A stretch of DNA of 64,000 nucleotides from Dehalobacter sp. 12DCB1 (GCF_004343605.1 NZ_POSF01000002.1:1-64000), one strand, 5' to 3'; shown: positions 54,543-63,321, counted from the first letter of the stretch. Numbers and translations: made by a program. Notes: generated by a model not told the origin, from the letters alone.

Positions 54543-57263
54543 TTAATTACTTTCTTGTTTTTTGCCTCGGACCAATTCATCAAGCCTTTGCATTCTCACA
54601 CCCATAGGTAATCCCTTAAGGGGTTGCTTACAATGATCTAAATACGGAAGCAACGGCGCGATATACTTTTCACCAGCCAATAAAATGAACTCAGTATTAG
54701 AAATATCAAAGCGCGCTCCGATCTGCTCCATTACTCGATTACCCCAAGCCATACACTCTTTTGAAGACTTGGTATTGAGCGTTTCGTCATACGGGGCAAT
54801 GACGGTGCTCATCTCGACGAGGCCGTACTTCGCGGAGAGCACATACGACTCGTCCGTGACAAGCTGTGCATAGGCATACGCCTTACGGAATAAGGCACTG
54901 GCATCATAGAGATACCTCGCTTCACATTCGGTTGATCGTTTATCTTTTGTGCAGGATATCAGCGCCACCTGTTTCATCTCTTTCGCCTCGGTCAAAGAGC
55001 ATACGAGCGTCTCATAACCACATCGCCAGTTCGCCCGCATACCATCTTTGTTTTTCCATATTGCCTCCGGCCCACTCATTCTGGTAAAATCGAGCCTGTA
55101 CTCACCGTCAATCAGCATAACCGATTGTACATTCTTGTTCTTCCCAGCTTGGAAGCACATGCTTTTCTCAGGCGAAGTATAAAGGACCGCACAAAAATTC
55201 TCCACTGTGCGAACTTTCAGGATATCTGAATAGATGTTATCGAATTGTCCATCGTCATGTACGGGCCAACGATTTATTATTAGATACCGCTTGTTCGGTA
55301 TTCCTTTAAGTTCAGGATGATACAGTAAACGCAGTACCTTATCCGGCGTTTTAATGTCCACGCTGTCTATGCAGCAGAAGATGACATTATTTCCGTCTAT
55401 GGTATAACGATAAAGCCCATCCGTAATACACTCCGACGCTTTCAGTAGGACACTTATCCGTCCGGCATTCGGGCTGATACTCCAAGTGCCGGTGGCATTC
55501 GGTGTCGCAGCCTGTTCTATGCTGATATCGGGTTCATATCTGCCGTCAAAATCAGATGTGTCATAAACATAAATGTTATTGACCATATCTTTATCAGTCT
55601 TTACAGGATAAATTGGCTTTCCGGTCAAAAGGGCACCGTTCGGTGTGAAACCGAATGTATATGAATTGATCTTATCGCTATGAGAATATCCCATCGTACA
55701 GAACGAGAAGCAATTGTTCTCCAGGGAACGTGTCTTGTTATAGCGGTACCATTTCTGGTGTACGACGTTACCACCAGTCGAATTAATAATGATGTCCACA
55801 CCCCGTTTGCCCCATGCTCGACTGAAAGCCGCATGATTACTGTCGTAGCAAATAGTCATCCCAATTCTTACATTTTTTAAGATAATTGGATTAAAGATAT
55901 CTTCCAGAGTATCTTTATAATCGGAACTAGACAATAAGGAATTATCAGCCATCGTGTGTTTTCTATACAAGCGATGTGTAGTTTCATTGCCGGAAGCATA
56001 CGCATTTGCATATATGTTATATATAAAGCTTTCTTTGTCTTCCGCGCCGATGATCACAGCGCACCCCGCCTGGCGGCTTATCTTCATTGCCCGTTCAATT
56101 GCCTTATTGACATCATACGAGTCAGACAATCTCAGATCGTAAAAATCAGCCGTAGATGGCGTGTAGCATGTCTCTGGAAAAACAAAGATGTCTAGGCTTT
56201 CCCTTGCTGCATCATTAAGGCGTTTATTGAAGATTCTCTTGTTATGGTCGTCGTTACCCTGTAAGTAGAGACCAATTTTCAAACTTACAGCGGGCTGATT
56301 TGGTTCAACGACTTTTTGTGGCACCTCAATTAAAGTGTTAATATATTCAGATGCATCGGGGCTTTCCCAATCGTAGGTTCCATGCATTATGCGAATCAAT
56401 CGATAACCATTTTGGACGCTGCGGATGTCACGGATGCTGTCGTAATACGCACGGATCTCATCCCTGTTGGGCGGGTCACTGTCTTTCGCTTGTATGCTTT
56501 CGCAGGCGGAAATCCATTTCTGCTTGTCAAAATACAGAGTAAGATCTGAAGGATAGCTTTCAAGCGCAGCTTTCCTGGCCAGCGAGAAATGCTGTCTTTC
56601 ATCGTACTCAATAATTAGCTTCTGGCTTTCGCAAACGAAATCGCAACGCAATTTATAGCCACGTTTGTCAAAACCTATTCTTCCGCGATACGCATGTAGC
56701 GCGGGCACAAGATACGGATACTCTCTATCATCAATCGGAGTAGTCATCCAATCGAACGTCTTTTCAGAAACTACGTCTCCATTAAAATAGCGGTTTAATA
56801 CAAGTTGCAAAGCGTTTTTTTGTTCGATAACGTTTTTAGAGGGAATTTTCACAGGTCCCGCTTTGTCAGAATCGCTTTCAACTATCTTTGCCGTTGAGGT
56901 TGCGGGTGCAGTTGGGGTGAAAGTCAACTCCCGCTGAGGCTCTAACTTAGCTTTCTCAGGGGCGACGGCTTCAGTAATATCCGTATCATGATCATTATCA
57001 TTACGAGGCGTATATTTTACATGAAATTCAAGTTTTTCAAAAAAGCGCACTGTTTCCGCCCCTCCGGTGAATTCTGATTTCGGAGCCTCAAAGCCGAAAG
57101 CAGACTTATATGAAAGAGCTCGAATATGTTTCGCCGGATACCGCTTACCGTTGTACTCGAGGAAGGTATTTCTCGCGGGCGGATAGTTTTCTGCGCTTTC
57201 TTCAAACATTTTAATTGCTTCTATTACATTCTCGCGAGTCACACCGTTCCAATTCAGTTTCAT
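54543..57263 (-). CDS. 906-residue fusion: McrA-type head, nuclease, nitrilase, DUF6884-like
   Basis: A very unusual multidomain protein with GGGAGG before the ATG. Residues 1-75 (GVTRENVIEAIKMFEE, GKRYPAKHIRALSY) resemble the N-terminal head domain of ScoMcrA-type modification-dependent enzymes. About 170-300: LRCDFVCESQKLIIEYDERQ suggests a Vsr/PD-ExK-like nuclease. About 326-548 is a carbon-nitrogen hydrolase (nitrilase) with the full triad: Glu in VFPETCY (about 361), Lys in LYRKHTM (about 433) and Cys in MTICYDSNH (about 472). About 764-890 resembles DUF6884: VALISCTKDKRS, YVLSAKYGLVE. It follows the WYL regulator gene on the same strand. Confidence 0.75.
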   Translation of the reverse strand: MKLNWNGVTRENVIEAIKMFEESAENYPPARNTFLEYNGKRYPAKHIRALSYKSAFGFEAPKSEFTGGAETVRFFEKLEFHVKYTPRNDNDHDTDITEAVAPEKAKLEPQRELTFTPTAPATSTAKIVESDSDKAGPVKIPSKNVIEQKNALQLVLNRYFNGDVVSEKTFDWMTTPIDDREYPYLVPALHAYRGRIGFDKRGYKLRCDFVCESQKLIIEYDERQHFSLARKAALESYPSDLTLYFDKQKWISACESIQAKDSDPPNRDEIRAYYDSIRDIRSVQNGYRLIRIMHGTYDWESPDASEYINTLIEVPQKVVEPNQPAVSLKIGLYLQGNDDHNKRIFNKRLNDAARESLDIFVFPETCYTPSTADFYDLRLSDSYDVNKAIERAMKISRQAGCAVIIGAEDKESFIYNIYANAYASGNETTHRLYRKHTMADNSLLSSSDYKDTLEDIFNPIILKNVRIGMTICYDSNHAAFSRAWGKRGVDIIINSTGGNVVHQKWYRYNKTRSLENNCFSFCTMGYSHSDKINSYTFGFTPNGALLTGKPIYPVKTDKDMVNNIYVYDTSDFDGRYEPDISIEQAATPNATGTWSISPNAGRISVLLKASECITDGLYRYTIDGNNVIFCCIDSVDIKTPDKVLRLLYHPELKGIPNKRYLIINRWPVHDDGQFDNIYSDILKVRTVENFCAVLYTSPEKSMCFQAGKNKNVQSVMLIDGEYRLDFTRMSGPEAIWKNKDGMRANWRCGYETLVCSLTEAKEMKQVALISCTKDKRSTECEARYLYDASALFRKAYAYAQLVTDESYVLSAKYGLVEMSTVIAPYDETLNTKSSKECMAWGNRVMEQIGARFDISNTEFILLAGEKYIAPLLPYLDHCKQPLKGLPMGVRMQRLDELVRGKKQESN

Positions 57264-57344
57264 AGCAAATGCCTCCCGGTTATCCCGCAGTCATCTCGCA
57301 AAAGACCATAGGATTTTTTTGTCTTTCCAATGAATCATTATCAT

Positions 57345-58328
57345 TTACGAATAAAGTTTGAATATTGAATAAGCCTGCTGTCTCAGTTCCTCAATCAAAC
57401 TATCAGGTGATAAAACCTTAACCATCGCTCCGAATTGAAATAACCAACCTACAAACACTGGCGATATAGTTATTTTTAAAGATACTGTAAAATGCGCCTC
57501 ATCTGATTTGATAATATTTACGTTTTTGCCGAAACGATCAACAACTACTCCGACCAGGGAGTTATCAAATTGGATTTTGACCTGCTGTTCTTCTCCATTG
57601 AACATACCAAATACTTTTTGAGCATAAAGTGCTACATCGAATTCATCCTTGTTGTAGATATCACGAGGTTCATTGGATAAAAATATGTCAGTCATCTTAT
57701 CCACCCGATAATGGGTCAAATCCTGGTACTTGAGAGAATATGTAATCAGATAATAATTCTCATCATCCCAAGTTAACGATACCGGGCTTACCTCATAAAA
57801 CTGTCCATCCTTGCGATATTTCTTCTGTTTGTCCACAGTATATTCGAAATATTTGAATCCAATCTTTTTCCCTGAGATAATCGCTTGGTGAATAACATCT
57901 ACATTATAATAAATACTTTCGTTCATTGTTTTAACCCGGTTGGATACATAGACCTGGCGCTGTAGCTGAACGGCCTCATATCTGCTTGCCAAACTCTGCA
58001 GCTTTTTAATCAGTTCGTTGGATTTCTTGATCGTGATAAATTTTGATGACTGCACGGCATCAACCAAGAGCTTCAATTCCGGCAATTCGAATGTACGGCT
58101 TGCCATAAAATAATTATATGTTTTGGACCGCTCCATCTTAATGTCCAAACCAAAATCACGCAAAGCCAAAATATCTGAATAAATTGTTTTACGTTCAACA
58201 TCGATATTTGCTTTTGCTAGACGAGCAATGAGATCGTTAACGGTTAGGGCGTTATTCTCATCTGTTTCATTGAAAAGTATTTTCATTAGATACAGTATCT
58301 TTAACTTCTGGTTGGATGAACGTGCCAT
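57345..58328 (-). CDS. WYL-domain transcription regulator
   Basis: A 327-residue protein: an N-terminal helix-turn-helix (about residues 8-60, LIARLAKANIDVERKTIYSDI), then a WYL domain (about 140-230, KIGFKYFEYTVDKQKKYR and YLITYS) and a WCX C-terminal extension. WYL regulators (BrxR/CapW kind) often repress defence systems and release them on a nucleic-acid signal. It is the first gene of the 48755-58328 minus-strand cluster, so it probably controls that cluster. Confidence 0.85.
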   Translation of the reverse strand: MARSSNQKLKILYLMKILFNETDENNALTVNDLIARLAKANIDVERKTIYSDILALRDFGLDIKMERSKTYNYFMASRTFELPELKLLVDAVQSSKFITIKKSNELIKKLQSLASRYEAVQLQRQVYVSNRVKTMNESIYYNVDVIHQAIISGKKIGFKYFEYTVDKQKKYRKDGQFYEVSPVSLTWDDENYYLITYSLKYQDLTHYRVDKMTDIFLSNEPRDIYNKDEFDVALYAQKVFGMFNGEEQQVKIQFDNSLVGVVVDRFGKNVNIIKSDEAHFTVSLKITISPVFVGWLFQFGAMVKVLSPDSLIEELRQQAYSIFKLYS

Positions 58329-58478
58329 TGTATAACCTCGGCAAATGTTTAATTCTGTAAAAATATAGAATTATTTATTTGTTCTATCAATTATCTGTTT
58401 TTCCTGCAAAATCCGTAGATTTCTGCAATCTAGCACCAGATACTCTTCAACTATATATTTTTCCGGCTAAGAAAAGGT

Positions 58479-58513
58479 CATGACTCTCCTCCGGATTTTA
58501 GAAAAGAGTCATG
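58479..58513 (-). terminator. Terminator of the zinc-ribbon gene
   Basis: CATGACTC (58479-58486) and GAGTCATG (58506-58513) form an 8-bp stem; on the minus strand ACCTTTTCTT follows. It lies 25 bases after the stop of the zinc-ribbon gene, in the gene-free stretch 58329-58538. Confidence 0.6.
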
Positions 58514-58538
58514 TATAAATGTATTTATCTTACATGAA

Positions 58539-59099
58539 TTAAAAAGCGTCAACATCAACAAATTTGTATGATGCTACATCATTGCTTTCGCCGCCCATCC
58601 CCATCGCCTTGAACTTCCACGTTCCACCCGCTTCAAAATTATTGACATTTGCCAAAGCCATACCGATCTGGTTTCCATTAGAATCGTATAGGTTAAAGGT
58701 AATCTGAGCATATGAATAGAGTTTTTTTGTATTGTTTTTCAGCGTTCCGCTTATATAGAATGCAAATTGATCATGTTGAGTTGTCAAATCACCAACAATT
58801 TCAAAATCCTTGACCGGGGCGGGTTTTGAAGAAGAAGTTACTTCTGAGGATAATTCTTTATTAACAGAAGTTGTTTTATCTGAAGCCGCAGTATTTTTGT
58901 TGGCTGGTACTTGGGGGTTATTGATAGTTTGGGGTCCAGATAGCGCGCTTCCAAGTATCCCGATAAAAATAACAACAACTAACCAAAACCACCATTTTTT
59001 CAAGATTGGTTTCTTTTGCTTTGCCCCACAACTCGGACAGACTTTTGCTGATTTTGCAATCTCAGCATTACACACTTTACAGTTAATAATCTTTTCCAT
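58539..59099 (-). CDS. Zinc-ribbon membrane protein with FxLYD-like domain
   Basis: A 186-residue protein with GGGAGGATAC before the ATG. The N-terminal zinc ribbon (CKVCNAEI, CPSCGAKQ) is followed by one transmembrane helix (WWFWLVVVIFIGILGSAL, about 35-52), a Ser/Thr-rich linker, and an outer beta domain with ITFNLYDSNGNQIG typical of FxLYD. It is common in Gram-positive bacteria, with no known catalytic function. It has its own terminator. Confidence 0.75.
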   Translation of the reverse strand: MEKIINCKVCNAEIAKSAKVCPSCGAKQKKPILKKWWFWLVVVIFIGILGSALSGPQTINNPQVPANKNTAASDKTTSVNKELSSEVTSSSKPAPVKDFEIVGDLTTQHDQFAFYISGTLKNNTKKLYSYAQITFNLYDSNGNQIGMALANVNNFEAGGTWKFKAMGMGGESNDVASYKFVDVDAF

Positions 59100-59352
59100 T
59101 ATGTATCCTCCCTTTCATTTAGTGCTACAGGGTGTTCGTTTCTCAGCAAACAAAAACCGCATGATGAAAACTCATATATATAAAAAAACACCCCCTTTAG
59201 CTCTCATTTTAACTAAGTGAGTGTCCAATAGAACGGATTGCAAGTAAGTTTATATAAGCTAATTTAGATATTCCTACCCAAAACCGACACTATTTTTGAA
59301 ATTAACTTATCTCTTAAGGCGAGTAAAGTTTTCTCTAAGTACTCTTGCCAGT

Positions 59353-59376
59353 GAATCTATTTAGCCTAATAGATTC
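59353..59376. repeat. Perfect 9-bp inverted repeat
   Basis: GAATCTATT at 59353-59361 and AATAGATTC at 59368-59376 with loop TAGCCT. It lies just downstream of the pseudogene at 59398-59876 (minus strand), so it may be that gene's former terminator or an operator. The rest of 59100-59397 shows nothing I can name. Confidence 0.45.
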
Positions 59377-59397
59377 CTTGTTGACAATCGCAATATA

Positions 59398-59876
59398 TTA
59401 TTCAGCCTTTTCATTTTGATCAATATATTTATTAATAACAGATATACCTTTTTCTTTAAACCTATTCAGCAACTCTTTTTCCTTTTCATTAGAAGTGAGC
59501 CATAAGTCCCATACTGCTGAGCAAAAGCTCTAAAAAGCAGATCTTCATCTGTTGTTTCTTCCATTTCTAATATCTCTGACATAATTCTTTTATCCCGAAT
59601 AATATTCATAAAATTATAATAGATTTTGCTTATTCTTTCTGATGCCAGTTTTGTTACATTTTCTTTTGTATATGGCAAACTCGGAATAATTGAACTAACT
59701 CTTAACCTTTTTTTGTTCTTTCCTCTGCCTATGAATCTGGGTTCTGAAGTATCTTCGGTTATCACAATCTTGATCAAATTTTCTGTTTCTAAATGATCTC
59801 CATGAATTGTTGTCCTGCTTGTTTCTATTCCGTTTTCAGTAAGGATCTTCTCCAGTCTTTTTAACTAAGTGCTCAT
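59398..59876 (-). pseudogene. Broken hypothetical gene (nonsense codon and frameshift)
   Basis: ATG at 59876 reads M-S-T and then TAG. The same frame continues as LKRLEKILTENGIETSRTT to IVITEDTSEPRFIGRGKNKK and ends at TGA 59466. One base off, the next frame continues as NEKEKELLNRFKEKGISVI to a TAA at 59398. The intact protein would be about 158 residues, acidic and helical; the family is not recognised. A restart at TTG 59777 is possible. Confidence 0.6.
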
Positions 59877-60071
59877 TTCGTGCTTTAAAAATTATTCCGC
59901 AATATAGCAGGTTTAGTAAAATACTAAAGCTGGTTTGGTTTTTGGTAATAATATACAATATTCGCTTTTTTCGACAACAAAATTTGACACGGATTTGTGC
60001 AATAAGGGTTTATTATATAATTAACATAATATGACAAATAAGAACACATTACTATGCGTATTTATTATTTT

Positions 60072-60091
60072 CTGTCAATTAAGACAGTATT
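60072..60091 (+). repeat. Small hairpin upstream of the riboswitch
   Basis: CTGTC at 60072-60076 pairs with GACAG at 60083-60087, followed by TATTTT. It is terminator-like and would isolate the riboswitch transcript from upstream reading. Confidence 0.4.
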
Positions 60092-60129
60092 TTATTCTTT
60101 TGACTTAATGCAGACATTAACTAAATAAA

Positions 60130-60218
60130 AAGATAAGGGCAAAGTTGTCTAAAGACAGCGACGCAAAGCCATAGGGTCTAACGTGCCAATGCACTATGAC
60201 AGCCTGGTTGCCGAACAG
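60130..60218 (+). promoter_or_regulatory. c-di-GMP-I (GEMM) riboswitch aptamer
   Basis: The sequence follows the GEMM-I pattern: AAGGGCAAAG, a hairpin GTTGTC-TAAA-GACAGC, the conserved GACGCAAAGCC, then GGGTCTAA, a second hairpin, and ATGACAGCCTGGTTGCC, the receptor side of the tetraloop contact. A TTGACT at 60100 may be the -35. A terminator follows at 60234. Downstream on the same strand are the sigma-like, excisionase and integrase genes. Confidence 0.93.
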
Positions 60219-60233
60219 TTTTACGGTATTATC

Positions 60234-60257
60234 CTGCCCTTTTGAGGCAGTTTTTTT
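60234..60257 (+). terminator. Riboswitch expression-platform terminator
   Basis: CTGCC at 60234-60238 pairs with GGCAG at 60246-60250, followed by seven T. TGCCCTT at 60235-60241 is also complementary to AAGGGCA in the aptamer core (about 60135-60141), so terminator and aptamer/anti-terminator pairings exclude each other. The direction of control cannot be read from sequence alone. Confidence 0.8.
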
Positions 60258-60279
60258 ATTTGCGTATAGTTGCTGCGTT

Positions 60280-60305
60280 ACCCTCTGAGATTAGGGTTGT
60301 TTTTT
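60280..60305 (+). terminator. Second terminator in the leader
   Basis: ACCCT at 60280-60284 pairs with AGGGT at 60293-60297, followed by TGTTTTTT. It is weak but properly placed. The remaining stretch 60306-60440 has GCTTTGC/GCAAAGC repeats and no gene. Confidence 0.5.
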
Positions 60306-60449
60306 CATAGCTTTGCCCTTTGCCCCACGCAAAGGAAGTGTTGCTAATTGCAAAGCATGTTAAAAATTACTCTCCTGAGGTGTAAATAAAGAAGAATTTC
60401 ATAATGTTCTTAATAAATCTTACTTGACAAACGTCACGGTGGATGAGCC

Positions 60450-60485
60450 CGCGATTTGCCTTAAGCAACCTGCGGGCTTTTTTAC
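60450..60485 (+). terminator. Third terminator in the leader
   Basis: AGCCCGC near 60450 pairs with GCGGGCT near 60472, a 7-bp GC-rich stem with an 18-20 base loop, followed by a run of T. It lies between the riboswitch and the sigma-like gene, so reading through to that gene needs to pass three terminators or start at an internal promoter. Confidence 0.65.
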
Positions 60486-60597
60486 TTGGCAAAAACATGT
60501 TGCTTATCAGATTTGGGCTTACAACCGCCATTATTATATATTTTCTCTTTTCGCAAGAAAAGTATTGAAATCCGTCAGGTGCCGTTCCCCGCCCTCT

Positions 60598-60625
60598 GTT
60601 TTGGTTTTTTCAAAAAAATCAAAAC
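60598..60625 (+). repeat. AT-rich hairpin beside the ribosome site
   Basis: GTTTTGGTTTT at 60598-60608 pairs with AAAATCAAAAC at 60615-60625 (one G-U). It ends immediately before CGGAGG, the ribosome site of the sigma-like gene, and could affect its translation or end transcripts. Confidence 0.45.
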
Positions 60626-60637
60626 GGAGGTCTGAAA

Positions 60638-61060
60638 ATGGAAAGGATTAATTTGCGAGATTATTACCCGTTTTATCAATTTGACTTTTTTGTTGAAGTT
60701 GCGGATGAAATCGCTTCATCCCTGAAACTCTTTAAGCTAAGCGAGAAGGCTTACCAATTGCGCATATACAGGCACAAAGCCTATTACTCTCTAGACCGGG
60801 GCGATGGCATTGAGCAAGAGATTGTCTTCATTTCATTATCTCCCCAGGAGATTTATGAAAGAAAAGTCACTAATCGGGAGCTGTATGCCGCAATCAACAG
60901 CCTGCCGGAAAAACAGGCGAAGCGTATTTATGCCTATTTCTTTTTGGGCATAAGCAAAGCCGCCATTGCCAGGGCAGATGGTATCGGAGAAAGCGCAGTC
61001 AGGGAATCCATCGAACGCGGACTGAAAAATATTGAAAAGTTTTTAAAAAATTTTGGGTAA
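60638..61060 (+). CDS. Small sigma-70-like factor (Tn916 ORF7-like)
   Basis: A 140-residue protein with CGGAGG before the ATG. The C-terminal half has a sigma region 4 helix-turn-helix: YAAINSLPEKQAKRIYAYFF, then GISKAAIARADGIGESAVRESIERGLKNI. Small sigma-like factors of this kind sit near int/xis in Tn916/Tn1549 elements and are thought to help excision-transfer expression. It is the first gene after the c-di-GMP riboswitch. Confidence 0.82.
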   Translation: MERINLRDYYPFYQFDFFVEVADEIASSLKLFKLSEKAYQLRIYRHKAYYSLDRGDGIEQEIVFISLSPQEIYERKVTNRELYAAINSLPEKQAKRIYAYFFLGISKAAIARADGIGESAVRESIERGLKNIEKFLKNFG

Positions 61061-61129
61061 CACCCTGCGATTTTGCCTGAAAAATGAAGTGGTTATTAGA
61101 GGGACAAATCCTTCCCCCTAAACTGATCT

Positions 61130-61600
61130 TTGACAATTAAATAATTGTTTTATTCGGTACTTTCCCTGTATGTCCTGAAAAGGAAAGCCAGATTGTAGAT
61201 ACGCCAAGACCACTGAAACCTCATTATACGGGTTTAAGTAAGGTACACATGCCGTTACTGATTAAATGAGGTCAGATGCGAGCGATCAATATCCATGCAA
61301 TAAATGAATGCCGGTAGCATTTAAGGCGATGACACATACAGAGGGATAATGATACTTCCGTCCAGCCACAGCCCTGCTTAAGCAGGATCACGCAATGGGG
61401 GCGGCTTGCAGAGAACCTGGGAGAGGTGGAATTCCTATGAGGACGGTCAGCCTCCGTCCGCCGAATAAAACATAGTATTTTTAAACCAAAACAGAAGTGC
61501 AGTATAGGGGTGTGCCTGTTTATGATCTGCGTGTCTACGTGTCCTAAACGAAAGCGCATCCCCTGCTGCCCTAACCAAAAATAGAAATAAAAGAAGGAGT
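61130..61600 (+). ncRNA. Candidate structured non-coding region before xis-int
   Basis: The 578-base stretch 61061-61638 has no convincing gene. It is GC-richer than its surroundings and has strong small hairpins: CCTGC-TTAA-GCAGG at 61373-61386 and GGACGG...CCGTCC at 61441-61459. A second CCGTCC at 61358-61363 could compete for the same partner. TTGACA at 61130 may be a -35. This suggests a structured RNA or a long regulatory leader of the xis-int genes. No known RNA family is recognised. Confidence 0.4.
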
Positions 61601-61638
61601 TTTTGAAGATTGATTTGTAACGAAAAGGAGGCTTAACT

Positions 61639-61878
61639 ATGGCAAATGAAAAATTATCACAAGAAAAAGCCTACCGGATTATGCTAAAAGGATACCCCGA
61701 TGTGCTCGATATGAAGCAAATATGTAAAATTCTTGGAGTTAGCCTAAAGACAGGATACAGTTTAATACAAGAAAATAAAATTGAATGCTTAAAGGTTGGC
61801 CGGGCCTATAAAATCCCCAAACCTTTTTTATTGAGTTATCTGAGAATAGGTCCCGGCAGCGACAGTGAATTAAAATGA
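61639..61878 (+). CDS. xis: Excisionase-like helix-turn-helix protein
   Basis: A 79-residue protein with AAAAGGAGG before the ATG. DMKQICKILGVSLKTGYSLIQENKIECLKVGRAYKIP is the winged helix-turn-helix of excisionase/MerR-like proteins (key residues: VSLKTGYSLI, KVGRAYKIP). Position 87 bases before the integrase gene supports the role of recombination directionality factor. Inferred from family and position. Confidence 0.82.
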   Translation: MANEKLSQEKAYRIMLKGYPDVLDMKQICKILGVSLKTGYSLIQENKIECLKVGRAYKIPKPFLLSYLRIGPGSDSELK

Positions 61879-61965
61879 AATTTGCACAATTTACGAACCT
61901 TTTTTATTATGCTACATTCTATCTTGTCAACGGCAGGTGAGTGAGTACTTGAAAGGAGGAAACAT

Positions 61966-63321
61966 ATGGAACTCACTAAAATGCTGGAAATGGTCAGATT
62001 GACCGAGGATGAATTAATCGGAGGATTTATAACAACTAAAAAAGGATATTATTACACCGTTCTCAACCGGAAGGATAAGAATGGAAAGCGTAAGCCTCTT
62101 TGGATTTCAACAGGGCTTCCTGCAATCGAGAAAAATGAAGCAGAAGCCGAAAACCAATGTTTATCGGCTAGAATCCAATATTCCCTTGACTTAAAAAATG
62201 GCGTAGCCGATAAGACTTTGGCACATGAAGAACCTGAAAACAATAGTGTTCAGGATAATTCAGATGAAAAACATTCACTAAATCCTTTGTTTGCAGATTT
62301 ATTAAATGAATGGCTTGAATTCAGACACCCGGATAATGTTGTTGTGGGCGAAGACTTTAATTTTGACAAGACAATCAAGCTTAATACTTGGGCTGGCTAT
62401 GCAGAAAATATAAAACAAAACTTATACCCGACATTCATGGCTTACGGATGCACTGTCCAAGAGATTACGCCTGAGTTGCTTAAGGGGCATTATTCTTACC
62501 GGCTTAAAAACGGCAGAAAGAAGTCTACGGTCGCCAAAGATTATACAATTATCAATCAAGCACTGAATTATGCCGTCAGCAAAAAGATGATCAGCGTGAA
62601 TCCGAACAGCGCGATAACCTTGCACAAAATCGAGAAGTATAATGCGGCGACGCTCAATGCCGAGCAGATGTTGAATTATCTCGAATTTATTGTAGACGAT
62701 ATCATTGAAATCCCTATATTACTGGGCGGATTTTATGGAATGCGGCGCAGTGAATGTCTAGGCGCTAGAGAATCCCAATTTGATTTCAAGTACAAATTCT
62801 TTAGGGCTAATCATACTGTAACCACGGCAGTGATCGACAAGAAGAAAATATATATCCCTTCCGACAAGCTTAAAACGGATTTGAGCAACCGTACTTATCC
62901 TTTGATTCCTTATGTTGAAGAAAGGATAAAAGCAAAAATAACGGAGAATAAGGAGCTGAGGGCGCTTTGCGGCAACTCATACAGCAAAGAATGGCTTGGT
63001 TATCTTTGCGTCGATCCCTTGGGGGAAATTATCGACCCAAATTATATAACCAACAGACATAGCGATTTGCTTAGGAAAGCCGGATTGCCGCATGTCAGAT
63101 TCCACGACCTCCGGCATTCATGCGTAGGCTTAATGATGGCTAATGAAGTGCCTATGGAGCGCATCCGGGATTGGGTTGGACATAGCGACATCCGGACAAC
63201 GGTCAATACTTATGGCCATCTGGAATACCAGTCCAAGAAAAAAACAGCCAAGATTATTCAAAAATCTCTGCCGCTTAAAATGGCAGGGGCTGCCAATCTT
63301 TTAGGATTAACAGCCCCATGA
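61966..63321 (+). CDS. int: Tyrosine integrase of the element
   Basis: A 451-residue tyrosine recombinase with AAAGGAGG before the ATG. The N-terminal part (residues 1-70) resembles the arm-binding domain of Tn916-type integrases, and about 110-215 is a SAM-like core-binding domain. Catalytic residues visible are Arg260 (GMRRSE), His380 and Arg383 (HDLRH), the GHS motif, and nucleophile Tyr416 (VNTYGHLE). The TGA stop at 63319-63321 directly abuts the tRNA-Ser CCA end, the presumed right attachment site. Confidence 0.94.
   Translation: MELTKMLEMVRLTEDELIGGFITTKKGYYYTVLNRKDKNGKRKPLWISTGLPAIEKNEAEAENQCLSARIQYSLDLKNGVADKTLAHEEPENNSVQDNSDEKHSLNPLFADLLNEWLEFRHPDNVVVGEDFNFDKTIKLNTWAGYAENIKQNLYPTFMAYGCTVQEITPELLKGHYSYRLKNGRKKSTVAKDYTIINQALNYAVSKKMISVNPNSAITLHKIEKYNAATLNAEQMLNYLEFIVDDIIEIPILLGGFYGMRRSECLGARESQFDFKYKFFRANHTVTTAVIDKKKIYIPSDKLKTDLSNRTYPLIPYVEERIKAKITENKELRALCGNSYSKEWLGYLCVDPLGEIIDPNYITNRHSDLLRKAGLPHVRFHDLRHSCVGLMMANEVPMERIRDWVGHSDIRTTVNTYGHLEYQSKKKTAKIIQKSLPLKMAGAANLLGLTAP

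Noticed and set aside
60424-60651. 75-residue open frame before the sigma-like gene
   Set aside because: It runs through the third terminator hairpin and the AT-rich hairpin, has no ribosome site and overlaps the sigma-like gene start.
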